The notes under the pieces were generated by a model. The model did no database searches. It was not told where the DNA came from and was given only the letters and a program-made list of their open reading frames with translations. Positions 23,748 through 31,910 of a stretch of DNA of 64,000 bases are shown one piece after another (position 1 is the stretch's first letter; every line of letters begins with the position of its first letter). Source of the DNA: Glutamicibacter sp. MNS18. GTDB taxonomy: Bacteria; Actinomycetota; Actinomycetes; Actinomycetales; Micrococcaceae. The translations under genes and the position numbers were made by a program. The stretch spans positions 124,001-188,000 of the forward strand of contig NZ_JAPCHW010000005.1 in the NCBI RefSeq assembly GCF_026107515.2, given 5' to 3'.

Positions 23748-25100
23748 ATGGGGTATGAAATCAATTACAACCCGGAGGATTACGCACAAGCCGCCGCGGC
23801 CTGCCGGGCTGTGGCATTGCACTCCCGCAGGGCGCAGACCTTGTTCCAGCAATGTCTGATGCGTGCCATAGCCTGCCGGATCGAAGCGCGGGTGAGGGCG
23901 AATGCCGCCGGGTTGAGCCCATGGCTACCGGCACTTCACGACTTCGGGACGCAGTTGCAGGATCTGATCCAGTTGTCAGGGCAGCGGGAATCCGAAGCGG
24001 TGGACCTCGCCACCAAGGTCGAGCAGGCGATTATCAACGCCACGGAAACGGAACGGAAAGTGCGGGCCATGATCGCCCTGTTGCGCACACCGGGCACACT
24101 GATGCACGGTTTCACCGGGGCCCGGGAGAACAACTGGCGCCCGCCACGCAATGAAACCGAACGGCTACTGGAACTGCTGGCAGTGCTTGCCAACGTCGAA
24201 CTGCTGCCATGGAACGCCACGGACCCGCTGGGCTCACCGGTCCAGGACGTGATGCAACGGTTCGCCGAGGTCCTGGATACGCAGAATCTGCTCCCGCGTC
24301 AGCCGATCGTGATCGACCAGATCCAGGATCTGGCACCGATACCGATGGACGGAACCCTGGACAGCTACTATCGGTTACAGGACCTGTCGCGGCAAGAGGA
24401 CTCACGGATCCTCATCGGACGGACCCGCAGTGAGGGCCGGGAAGTCTTCCTGGTTATCGTCCCGGGAACTCAGCCGCACCGCGGGGACGGTAACCCCTTC
24501 GATCCCCGGGGCATCATGGATTCGTTGGGGCATGACTCGAACAACTATGCCGAGGCGTTTGCCAAGGCCCTGGAGTTCAGCGGGGCGCATGAGGGAAGCG
24601 AGGTCGTGCTCAGCGGCCATTCCCAAGGAGGTATCCATATCGCCAACCTGGCCAAGCACCCACTGTTGCGCAACAAGTTCAAGATCAAGACGGTGCTGAC
24701 CCTGGGGTCGCCGATCGGCCCGATGACCTTGCCCCAAGACGTGAAGTCCTTGCATCTGGAAGACGAAACGGATCCGGTGCCCGGGATGGACGGGATGCCC
24801 AACAAGAGGAAGCGTCAGCAGATTACCGTCACGTTCCCTGAACCGTCAGATCCCGAGTCGCTGGACTCCGAAGGGTTCGGCAAGGGGCACCAGCTGGAAA
24901 ACTACCGGGACCATCTGGAACATCTGCAGAACACGCCGAATCCGGAGCTGGCCCCCATCATCAATAGCCTGATGTTTGCGCCCGGTCCGATGAAACTCAA
25001 GAGCTTCCGGCTCCGGCGACGTAAGAAGGAACCGGCGCCGACCCCGAAGCGTGAGGATGAGCACTACAGGAAGCTCAGCGGGATCAATCCACCGCATTGA
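23748..25100 (+). CDS. Lipase-fold alpha/beta hydrolase with helical N-terminal domain
   Basis: 450 aa. Residues about 1-130 are helical and polar (NPEDYAQAAAACRAVALHSRRAQTLFQQC...), like the secretion-targeting region of ESX or LXG effectors. Residues about 200-370 form an alpha/beta-hydrolase with the nucleophile motif GHSQGG near 291-296 (LSGHSQGGIHIANLA), TLGSPIGP and a plausible Asp in LEDETDPVPG. The tail is basic (SFRLRRRKKEP) and ends HYRKLSGINPPH. No Sec signal. Directly coupled to the small helical gene before it. Possibly an exported phospholipase/esterase toxin; no immunity gene is obvious. Confidence 0.75.
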   Translation: MGYEINYNPEDYAQAAAACRAVALHSRRAQTLFQQCLMRAIACRIEARVRANAAGLSPWLPALHDFGTQLQDLIQLSGQRESEAVDLATKVEQAIINATETERKVRAMIALLRTPGTLMHGFTGARENNWRPPRNETERLLELLAVLANVELLPWNATDPLGSPVQDVMQRFAEVLDTQNLLPRQPIVIDQIQDLAPIPMDGTLDSYYRLQDLSRQEDSRILIGRTRSEGREVFLVIVPGTQPHRGDGNPFDPRGIMDSLGHDSNNYAEAFAKALEFSGAHEGSEVVLSGHSQGGIHIANLAKHPLLRNKFKIKTVLTLGSPIGPMTLPQDVKSLHLEDETDPVPGMDGMPNKRKRQQITVTFPEPSDPESLDSEGFGKGHQLENYRDHLEHLQNTPNPELAPIINSLMFAPGPMKLKSFRLRRRKKEPAPTPKREDEHYRKLSGINPPH

Positions 25101-25106
25101 CCGGGA

Positions 25107-25142
25107 TGTCAGCAAGAACGCTAGCGACGGTCCTTGCTGACA
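25107..25142. terminator. Terminator between lipase gene and PF04020 gene
   Basis: Perfect 10-bp arms TGTCAGCAAG (25107-25116) and CTTGCTGACA (25133-25142) with a 16-nt loop. The right arm lies inside the last codons of the convergent membrane-protein gene, so the stem can serve both transcripts. Confidence 0.6.
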
Positions 25143-25507
25143 AACAGCCCCAGAACCGCGGACACGACGGAAATGATGATGGTCCCGACAATGGCGTCCC
25201 ACCAGAACTTCTCGATGGTCAGGGAAACCGGGGTGAAGCCCGAGACCCACGCGGTGAGCATCAGCATCAGCGCGTTGATTATCACGGTGAACAAGCCCAG
25301 CGTCAGGCAGGTGATCGGCAGGGAGAACAGCCTCACGATCGGGCGGACCAAGGCGTTGATGACACCGAAGATCAAACCGATGATCAGGTATGACAGCCCG
25401 GCGCCCATGGCCCCTTCACCCACGCTGTCGATGTGGATCCCGGGCACGATCCACACCGCGGCAGCCAGGGCCAAGGCATTGACGATAACGCGAATCAAGA
25501 AGTTCAT
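25121..25507 (-). CDS. Phage_holin_4_2 (PF04020) family membrane protein
   Basis: 128-aa protein with four hydrophobic segments and the family core GLIFGVINALVRPIVRLFSLPITCLTLGLFTVIINALMLMLTAWV. Despite the family name (resemblance to holins), these are ordinary chromosomal proteins of unknown function, and nothing else here is phage-like. AAGG lies 8 nt before the ATG. A short CTTGT-C-ACAAG dyad (25517-25527) sits in the divergent space shared with the aminotransferase gene. Confidence 0.88.
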   Translation of the reverse strand: MNFLIRVIVNALALAAAVWIVPGIHIDSVGEGAMGAGLSYLIIGLIFGVINALVRPIVRLFSLPITCLTLGLFTVIINALMLMLTAWVSGFTPVSLTIEKFWWDAIVGTIIISVVSAVLGLFVSKDRR

Positions 25508-25575
25508 GGAATATACCTTGTCACAAGTTTCCGGACGGATGCTGAAAAACTTCCCCGTGCCTCCAGCGTCACGGA

Positions 25576-25581
25576 TAAGCT
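25576..25581 (+). promoter_or_regulatory. -10 box for leaderless aminotransferase transcript
   Basis: TAAGCT (TANNNT type) followed by six bases and then the ATG, with no ribosome-binding site; this spacing puts the transcription start on or next to the start codon. A -35 is not clear. Confidence 0.4.
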
Positions 25582-25587
25582 GGCTTC

Positions 25588-26703
25588 ATGACTGATAACC
25601 CCGTGACTCATGATCCCGTTCAGCCGCGGCCGGTGGTTGCTCGCCTGCCCAAGTACGCGGCAGGCAAACCTCCGGTGGAGGTGCCGGGGCTGACTCCGTA
25701 CAAGTTGGCATCGAACGAGAACCCGTTCGGGCCACTGGATGAGGTCCGTGCGGCCATTGCCGCCCAGCTCGGTACAAACCGTTACCCGGATACGGTTTCC
25801 ACTGAGCTCTGCGCCCGACTGGCACCGGTTCTTGGAATCCCGGCTGCGGATATCGTCACCGGCGCAGGCTCGCTGGGAGCGTTAACGCAGATCCTGGCGA
25901 CCTTCGCGGGCCAGAACGAGGACGGTGTCCAGGACGAGGTCATCTTCGCCTGGCGCTCCTTCGAGGCCTACCCGATCGTGGTGCAAAGCGCAGGGGCGCT
26001 GCCGGTACAGATCCCGCTGCTCGAGGATGGCCGCCACGATCTGGACACCATGGCCGAGGCGATCAACGAGAATACCTCGGTGATCCTGTTGTGCACACCG
26101 AACAATCCCACCGGCCCGATCCTGACGCAACAGGAAGTCGACGACTTCATTGCCCGGGTTCCCAAGAACGTGTTGATCGTCTTGGACGAGGCCTATACGG
26201 AGTTCGTGCGGGATCCCGCGGCCGTCGACGGGATCAAGACCTATAAGCAGCACCAGAACGTGGTGGTGCTGCGAACCTTCTCCAAGGCGCACGGGTTGGC
26301 CAACCTGCGGATCGGCTACTCCGTATCCCAGCCCGAGATCACCAGTTACATCCGACTGGTCGCTACACCCTTCGCCGTCTCCACGGTCGCCCAGCAGGCC
26401 GCCATCGCTTCACTGGAGAACCTGGATAAGGTCATGGAACGGGTGGATACGATTGTCGCGGAGCGCGAACGCGTAGTCACCGCGTTGAAGGACCTGGGAT
26501 GGAACATCCCTGCCACCGAAGCAAACTTCGTCTGGTTGCCGTTGGGCGAGACGACCACGCAGTTTGTCGAGCTGGCCGACCAGCAGGCGTTGTCGGTGCG
26601 CGGGTTTGCCGGTGAAGGGGTGCGGGTCTCCATCGGCGAGGTGGAAGCGAACAACCGGTTTATTGAGCTGTGCCGGGCGAATTCGGGGTTGTTAAGCTCA
26701 TAG
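25588..26703 (+). CDS. HisC-like aminotransferase (histidinol-phosphate/aromatic)
   Basis: 371-aa fold-type I PLP aminotransferase of the HisC/Pat group. PLP lysine in RTFSKAHGLANLRIGY near residue 233; LASNENPFGPL substrate-loop motif at the N terminus; LCTPNNPTGP and VLDEAYTEF cofactor-binding motifs; C-terminal GEGVRVSIGEVEANNRFIE. No his operon is nearby, so this may be the stand-alone phenylalanine/aromatic aminotransferase (pat) common in actinobacteria, but sequence reading cannot separate the two. It precedes the bkd operon by 120 nt and could feed it with oxo-acids. Confidence 0.88.
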   Translation: MTDNPVTHDPVQPRPVVARLPKYAAGKPPVEVPGLTPYKLASNENPFGPLDEVRAAIAAQLGTNRYPDTVSTELCARLAPVLGIPAADIVTGAGSLGALTQILATFAGQNEDGVQDEVIFAWRSFEAYPIVVQSAGALPVQIPLLEDGRHDLDTMAEAINENTSVILLCTPNNPTGPILTQQEVDDFIARVPKNVLIVLDEAYTEFVRDPAAVDGIKTYKQHQNVVVLRTFSKAHGLANLRIGYSVSQPEITSYIRLVATPFAVSTVAQQAAIASLENLDKVMERVDTIVAERERVVTALKDLGWNIPATEANFVWLPLGETTTQFVELADQQALSVRGFAGEGVRVSIGEVEANNRFIELCRANSGLLSS

Positions 26704-26766
26704 GGCGGGTCGAAATCTCGCATTTCCCCGGTCTCGGGCGCTAGGCTTAGGACGAGGACATGCCGT

Positions 26767-26804
26767 ATATGTCCCATGCGGAATACATTCCGCATGGGGC
26801 ATAT
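26767..26804. promoter_or_regulatory. 38-bp dyad upstream of bkd operon
   Basis: 18-bp arms ATATGTCCCATGCGGAAT / ATTCCGCATGGGGCATAT around the dinucleotide AC, one mismatch. It ends 19 nt before the E1-alpha ATG. It could be the operator of a bkd regulator or an RNA hairpin in the leader that ends hisC-strand transcription or attenuates bkd. The downstream T-run is poor, which favours an operator. Confidence 0.55.
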
Positions 26805-26823
26805 TTGATTGAAGGGACAGCGT

Positions 26824-27969
26824 ATGCCGCGCAAGGCAGCCGAGGCATCGGACCAGGGGTTCATACAGATATTGACTCCGGACGGTCAACGGCATTCCCA
26901 TGAGTTCTATGATGCCTATCTGCAGGACGTGGATGACCAGATGCTGCGCGATTTCTATCGCGATATGGCCCTGACCCGCCGATTCGATGCCGAAGCCACC
27001 GCGCTGCAACGCCAAGGGCAGTTGTGCCTGTGGGTGCCACTGCGGGGCCAGGAAGCAGCCCAGATTGCCTCGGGCCGTGCAACCCGCCCCGGTGACTACA
27101 TTTTCCCGACCTACCGCGAACATGGCGTGGCCCTGACCCGGGATGTGTCCTTCTCCGAGATGCTGCGCCTCTTCCGCGGGATTTCCGGTGGCGGATGGGA
27201 TCCGAGGGAAAACAACTTCCATATGTACACCATGGTGCTCGCCGCGCAGCTTCCGCACGCGGCCGGGTACGGGATGGCCGTTAACCTGGAACAGCACGGT
27301 TGGGATGAAGCCAGGCGTGCGGCCGAAGGCGAGGCGGTTGTCGCCTACTTCGGGGATGGTTCATCCACCGAAGGCGAAACCCACGAATCCATGGTTTTCG
27401 CCGCCAGTTTTAATGCTCCGGTGGTGTTCTTCTGCCAGAACAACCAGTGGGCCATTTCGGTGCCCTTCGAGGTCCAGTCCAAGGTCCCGCTGGTGACCCG
27501 CGCTGCCGGATACGGCATGCCCGGCATCCAGGTGGACGGCAACGACGTGCTGGCCGTACTCGCAGCCACCCGTTGGGCGTTGGAACACGCCCGCAGCGGC
27601 AAGGGGCCGGTGCTGATCGAAGCCATTACCTACCGGCTCGGTGCCCACACCACCGCCGATGATCCAACCAAGTACCGCAAGAGCGCCGAGGAAGAGGCCT
27701 GGGATCCGAAGGATCCGCTGACCCGGCTCGAAACCCACCTGCGTGATGCGGGGCTGGTGGACGATGCCTTCTTCGAGCAATTGGCCGCAGACGGCGACGC
27801 GATGGCCGCGCGGGTCCGCGAGGATGCCATGGCCTTCCCGGTTCCGCCCCTGGCCGAAGTCTTCGACCAGGTGTATGCCGAAGCCCACCCGTTGATCAAG
27901 GAAGAGCTGGCATGGCATCTGGAGTACGAAGCAGGATTCGCCGATCAGGCCGGAAACGAGGGCAAGTAA
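26824..27969 (+). CDS. bkdA: Branched-chain 2-oxoacid dehydrogenase E1 component, alpha subunit
   Basis: 381-aa thiamine-diphosphate-dependent E1-alpha. With E1-beta and E2 it oxidatively decarboxylates branched-chain 2-oxo acids to acyl-CoAs, which prime branched fatty acids in these bacteria. The ThDP motif begins GDGSSTEGETHES near residue 176 and ends CQNNQWAIS; the phosphorylation-loop-like YRLGAHTTADDPTKYR region is present. The start at MPRKAAEA has GAAGGGA 6-7 nt upstream; a TTG five codons earlier is less likely. First gene of a three-gene operon. Pyruvate-type substrates cannot be excluded, but the alpha/beta split and sequence favour Bkd. Confidence 0.92.
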   Translation: MPRKAAEASDQGFIQILTPDGQRHSHEFYDAYLQDVDDQMLRDFYRDMALTRRFDAEATALQRQGQLCLWVPLRGQEAAQIASGRATRPGDYIFPTYREHGVALTRDVSFSEMLRLFRGISGGGWDPRENNFHMYTMVLAAQLPHAAGYGMAVNLEQHGWDEARRAAEGEAVVAYFGDGSSTEGETHESMVFAASFNAPVVFFCQNNQWAISVPFEVQSKVPLVTRAAGYGMPGIQVDGNDVLAVLAATRWALEHARSGKGPVLIEAITYRLGAHTTADDPTKYRKSAEEEAWDPKDPLTRLETHLRDAGLVDDAFFEQLAADGDAMAARVREDAMAFPVPPLAEVFDQVYAEAHPLIKEELAWHLEYEAGFADQAGNEGK

Positions 27970-27970
27970 G

Positions 27971-28948
27971 TTGACCACCACCATGACCCTGGCCAAGGCG
28001 ATCACCGCCGGCCTGGACAAGATCCTTGAATCCGAGGCGCACTCCGTTATCATCGGCGAGGACATCGGCAAGCTCGGCGGCGTCTACCGGATTACCGAGG
28101 GGCTGCAGGAAAAACACGGGGCGCACCGCGTCATCGACTCCCCGCTGGGTGAGGCCGGCATCGTCGGAAGCTGCGTCGGCATGGCACTGCGCGGGCACCG
28201 CCCGATGGCCGAAATCCAGTTCGACGGGTTCGTCTTCCCCGCCTTCAGCCAGATCACTACCCAGCTGGCCAAGATGCGCACCCGTTCCGAGGGGCGCATC
28301 GACATGCCGGTGGTCATCCGTATTCCCTACGGCGGCGGTATCGGATCGATCGAGCACCACTCGGAATCACCCGAGGCGCTGTTCGTGCACACCGCTGGTC
28401 TGCGCGTGATCACCCCCTCCAACGCCAACGACGCCTACTGGATGATCCAGCAGGCCGCCGCCTGCCAGGACCCGGTGATCTACCTGGAACCCAAACGCCG
28501 ATACTGGCTCAAGGGAGAGGTCGATACCGAAACCCCGGCGCTGGACGCGTTCAAGGCCCAGGTGGTCCGCCCCGGCGAGGACGCCACCATCGTCGCCTAC
28601 GGGCCACTGGTTCCCGTGGCCCTGGCCGCTGCCGATGCCGCGCTGGAGGACGGGCGCTCCATCGAGGTCATCGACCTGCGCTCGCTCTCACCCATCGACT
28701 TCGACACCATCACCGAATCCGTGCAGAAGACCGGACGGCTGATCCTTACCCATGAGGCACCGACTTTCGGCGGCCTGGGTGGCGAAATCGCCGCACGGGT
28801 GACCGAACGTGCCTTCCTTTCGCTGGAAGCCCCGGTGATCCGGGTGGGCGGTTTCCACATGCCCTATCCGATCTCCAAGGTCGAATCGCAGTACCTGCCC
28901 GATATTGACAAGCTGCTTGAAGCGCTCGACCGCTCCTTCGCATACTAG
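27971..28948 (+). CDS. bkdB: Branched-chain 2-oxoacid dehydrogenase E1 component, beta subunit
   Basis: 325-aa transketolase-like E1-beta. Marks: IGEDIGKLGGVYRITEGL, DSPLGEAGIVGSCVGMALRG, and the PVVIRIPYGGGIGSIEHHSESPEALF loop typical of oxo-acid dehydrogenase beta subunits, with a C-terminal transketolase domain (IEVIDLRSLSPIDFDTI). The start is the TTG one base after the E1-alpha stop, with GAGGG 8-9 nt upstream; ATG four codons later is possible. Followed by E2 after 16 nt. The codon usage is uniform across the operon. Confidence 0.93.
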   Translation: MTTTMTLAKAITAGLDKILESEAHSVIIGEDIGKLGGVYRITEGLQEKHGAHRVIDSPLGEAGIVGSCVGMALRGHRPMAEIQFDGFVFPAFSQITTQLAKMRTRSEGRIDMPVVIRIPYGGGIGSIEHHSESPEALFVHTAGLRVITPSNANDAYWMIQQAAACQDPVIYLEPKRRYWLKGEVDTETPALDAFKAQVVRPGEDATIVAYGPLVPVALAAADAALEDGRSIEVIDLRSLSPIDFDTITESVQKTGRLILTHEAPTFGGLGGEIAARVTERAFLSLEAPVIRVGGFHMPYPISKVESQYLPDIDKLLEALDRSFAY

Positions 28949-28964
28949 AGTCCAAGGAGAAAAC

Positions 28965-30386
28965 ATGACTACCTTCAACCTGCCGGACGTTGGCGAAGGG
29001 CTGACCGAGGCCGACATCGCCTCATGGAAGGTCGCCGTGGGCGACACCGTCGAGGTCAACCAGGTTTTTGTGGAGATCGAAACCGCAAAATCCTTGGTGG
29101 AGTTGCCGTGCCCGTTCGCCGGCGTGGTGACCGAGCTGCATGCCGAGGAAGGCCAGACCCTGCTGGTCGATGCCCCGCTGATCACCATTGACGAACAGGG
29201 CAACAAGCCCGCCCCGACCGGTACCCCCCAGGCGTCAGAGGCGTTGGCTACCGCCGCGCCGGTGGCCAGCGAGGAGCCCGGTCCGCTGGTGGGTTCCGGG
29301 CCCACCGCCGACTCGGCACGCCGCCGTACCCGGCTGAACCGTCCGGCTCCGAGCGAAAGTGGCAAGCGTACCGCAGCCGCCCGCGCCGGAAGCACCCCGT
29401 CCGCGTTGGCCGACCAGATCTCCCGCCGCGCCCAGGACTTGTCGGCCGCGGTGGCCCGCGAGGTGGACAAGCGTAAACCGGCCATGGCGAACTTCGTGGA
29501 CCGGGTCATGGCCAAGCCTCCGGTCCGCCGGCTGGCCAAGGAACTGAATATCGACATCAACGATGTGGTGGGCACCGGCACCCAGGGTGAAGTCACCCGG
29601 GAGGACGTGAACAGCTACAACGCGCAACGCGCCGCCGAACGCGATGCCGCCCCGATGTACTGGCAGAAGGGGGCCAGCGAGGAAACCCGGATCGAACGCA
29701 TCGCGGTGCGCGGGGTGCGCAAGGCCACCGCCAAGGCCATGGTGGATTCGGCGTTCACGGCACCGCACGTGTCGATTTTCGTGGACGTGGATGCCAGCCG
29801 CACCATGGAATACGTGGCCCGGCTGAAGAAGTCCCGCGATTTCGAGGGCATCAAGGTCTCCCCACTGCTGGTGCTGGCCCGTGCGGTCATCTGGGCCGCG
29901 GCACGCAACCCGAGCGTGAATGCCAGCTGGGTGGAAACCGAAAATGGCGCCGAGATCCACCAGAAGCACTTCCTGAACCTCGGCATTGCCGCGGCCACTC
30001 CGCGGGGCCTGCTGGTGCCGAACATCAAGGACGCCCAGGATCTGTCCATGCGCGAGCTGGCCATCGAGCTCAACGACCTGGCCACGACTGCGCGCGGGGG
30101 CAAAACCAAACCCGAGGCCATGCGTGACGGTACCCTGAGCATCACCAACATCGGGGCGCTGGGCATCGACATCGGTACCCCGATCATCAATCCGGGGGAG
30201 GTGGCGATCGTGGCCTTCGGAACCATCCGGCAGAAGCCGTGGGTTGTCGACGGGGAAGTGGTCCCACGCTGGATCACCACCCTGGGCGGTTCCTTCGACC
30301 ACCGCGTGGTGGATGGGGATCTCTCGGCCAGGTTCATGGCCGATGTGGCCTCCATCATGGAGGAACCGGCGATGCTGCTGGACTGA
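28965..30386 (+). CDS. bkdC: Dihydrolipoamide acyltransferase E2 of 2-oxoacid dehydrogenase
   Basis: 473 aa: one lipoyl domain with the modified Lys in EIETAKSLVELP (near residue 43), a linker rich in Ala/Pro/Thr, a peripheral-subunit-binding domain around 175-215 (VRRLAKELNIDINDVVGTG), and the catalytic acyltransferase domain ending SFDHRVVDGDL with active-site His near 446. AAGGAG precedes the ATG. E3 (lipoamide dehydrogenase) is not encoded in the window and must be shared. Ends in a clear terminator. Confidence 0.93.
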   Translation: MTTFNLPDVGEGLTEADIASWKVAVGDTVEVNQVFVEIETAKSLVELPCPFAGVVTELHAEEGQTLLVDAPLITIDEQGNKPAPTGTPQASEALATAAPVASEEPGPLVGSGPTADSARRRTRLNRPAPSESGKRTAAARAGSTPSALADQISRRAQDLSAAVAREVDKRKPAMANFVDRVMAKPPVRRLAKELNIDINDVVGTGTQGEVTREDVNSYNAQRAAERDAAPMYWQKGASEETRIERIAVRGVRKATAKAMVDSAFTAPHVSIFVDVDASRTMEYVARLKKSRDFEGIKVSPLLVLARAVIWAAARNPSVNASWVETENGAEIHQKHFLNLGIAAATPRGLLVPNIKDAQDLSMRELAIELNDLATTARGGKTKPEAMRDGTLSITNIGALGIDIGTPIINPGEVAIVAFGTIRQKPWVVDGEVVPRWITTLGGSFDHRVVDGDLSARFMADVASIMEEPAMLLD

Positions 30387-30392
30387 CAGCAC

Positions 30393-30421
30393 AAGGGCCA
30401 CCCCATCGGCGGGTGGCCTTT
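30393..30421 (+). terminator. Terminator of bkd operon
   Basis: 11-bp stem AAGGGCCACCC/GGGTGGCCTTT (one G-T pair), loop CATCGGC, 7 nt after the E2 stop. Confidence 0.8.
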
Positions 30422-30515
30422 GCCGTTCCGGAACCCGCCGGGCGAGCTCGGACGTTTTGTCCATTCACTGTTGATAAGTTGGGGTGCAGTGAAACCCGAA
30501 CCGAGGAAACAGCCG

Positions 30516-31910
30516 ATGCGACCAGCCCGAACCCTGCCTGCCTCGGCCGTACCGGCCCTGCTGCTGGCCCTGCTGCTTCCCGCGGCACCCGCCCTGGCTG
30601 CCGACCCGATCCCCGTGTATCCCAGCGCCACGAGCGTGCCCGAGGACACCGAAGGGGCCATCATCCTGCCGGGTTTGGCCACCGACACCGGGCAATTCCA
30701 GTTTGCGCTCAAGGACTCGGCCGCACCACTGGTTGATACCCGGCAGGTCGTGGACGCCGCCACCGAACTGCTGGAGGGAACCGGGCTGAAGCTGGCCGTG
30801 GCGGTGGACCAGGACCCATCCAGCGTCGCCTCGGCCGCCCAACTGATCCGCGGGATGCTGCTGTTCGGCCCCATCGACGCGCTCAGCGACGACTGGCTGG
30901 AGCACGGCAAGACCCGCGGCTACGTGGGCAAGGACTGGGTGGTCATCGGGATCATCCTCCCCGAATCGGGGAAGGGCCCCGCCCGGGTCGCCGTGGACCT
31001 CGGACGCAACGTCAAATCCAAGGCGGATCGTGGGGACCTGGATGCCGCGGGCCTACGGGACTATGCCGGGGGAAACACCACCGACGGGGTGATCGCCACC
31101 ATCGAGTCGGTGGTTTCCGGGGTGAAACTCAGCCCGGACTACGCCAAATACGCCTTGCTCGTCCTCGGGGTGCTCGTGGCCCTGGCATCAGCTGCCGGCA
31201 TCACCAAGGGGCTGCGGCATCGTCGACGGGCGCGGGAGCAGAAGCGCCAGAAGCAGACCCTCGCTGCCATTGGGCGTATCGGCACCCTCGCCCGGGGGAT
31301 CGAACACCTGGGATACCGTCCGATGAAGATCATCGGCAGCAGCCCGGCCGCCAATGCCGTGCGCTGGCTGGATGAGCACGGCCCCGGCCTGGTGCAGGCC
31401 GCCCGGCTGGCAACGGGACCGGAGGGGAACACCGACTTCAGCAACAGCATGCGACAGAAGCTCATCGAGTACGCCGCAGCCCTGGAGGAACTCTCCTCGA
31501 TCCTCCAGGAACTGGCCTCCTGGGACCGGCCGTCACGCCGCACCGCCAGTTTCCGGACCCTGCAGGAGCACCACCGGACGCAATTGTCCGGCATCCCGCA
31601 ACTGCTGGTGACCCGCCGGAGCATTGTCAATGCCGGGGTCCTGCGCCAACTGGCCGTGGAACATACCGACGCCCTGGAAACCCTGGAAACCGAGATTCCC
31701 GCGACCAGCGGGGTTTCGCACGAGGACCTGCTGGCCGGGCATTGGCAGTTGCGCCGGGAATTGGAGGTGGAACTGGACCGCGCTCTGGAAGCGGGCGGCG
31801 GAACGGCAGAACTGGCCGGCACCCTGCGTCGAGGCCCGCTGGAGGACCCCGACATCTACGAACGGCTGAGTGGATTGATCGGCACATATGACCCGGTGCT
31901 CAACCCATGA
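30516..31910 (+). CDS. Secreted/membrane TPM-like domain protein
   Basis: 464 aa. Signal peptide at 1-28 (ALLLALLLPAAPALA-AD), an extracytoplasmic region of about 170 residues resembling TPM (YgcG/Psb32-like) domains (VDAATELLEGTGLKLAVAVDQDP, then KDWVVIGIILPESGKGPARVAVDLGRNV), one membrane helix near 208-230 (YALLVLGVLVALASAAGI), a basic stop-transfer (RHRRRAREQKRQK) and a long cytoplasmic helical region. GAGGAAA lies 8 nt before the ATG. It overlaps the next gene by 4 nt (ATGA), so the two membrane proteins are coupled. Function unknown. Confidence 0.75.
   Translation: MRPARTLPASAVPALLLALLLPAAPALAADPIPVYPSATSVPEDTEGAIILPGLATDTGQFQFALKDSAAPLVDTRQVVDAATELLEGTGLKLAVAVDQDPSSVASAAQLIRGMLLFGPIDALSDDWLEHGKTRGYVGKDWVVIGIILPESGKGPARVAVDLGRNVKSKADRGDLDAAGLRDYAGGNTTDGVIATIESVVSGVKLSPDYAKYALLVLGVLVALASAAGITKGLRHRRRAREQKRQKQTLAAIGRIGTLARGIEHLGYRPMKIIGSSPAANAVRWLDEHGPGLVQAARLATGPEGNTDFSNSMRQKLIEYAAALEELSSILQELASWDRPSRRTASFRTLQEHHRTQLSGIPQLLVTRRSIVNAGVLRQLAVEHTDALETLETEIPATSGVSHEDLLAGHWQLRRELEVELDRALEAGGGTAELAGTLRRGPLEDPDIYERLSGLIGTYDPVLNP

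Noticed and set aside
25121-25507. Prophage remnant (holin)
   Set aside because: PF04020 proteins are ordinary chromosomal proteins and no other phage gene, attachment site or integrase is present.
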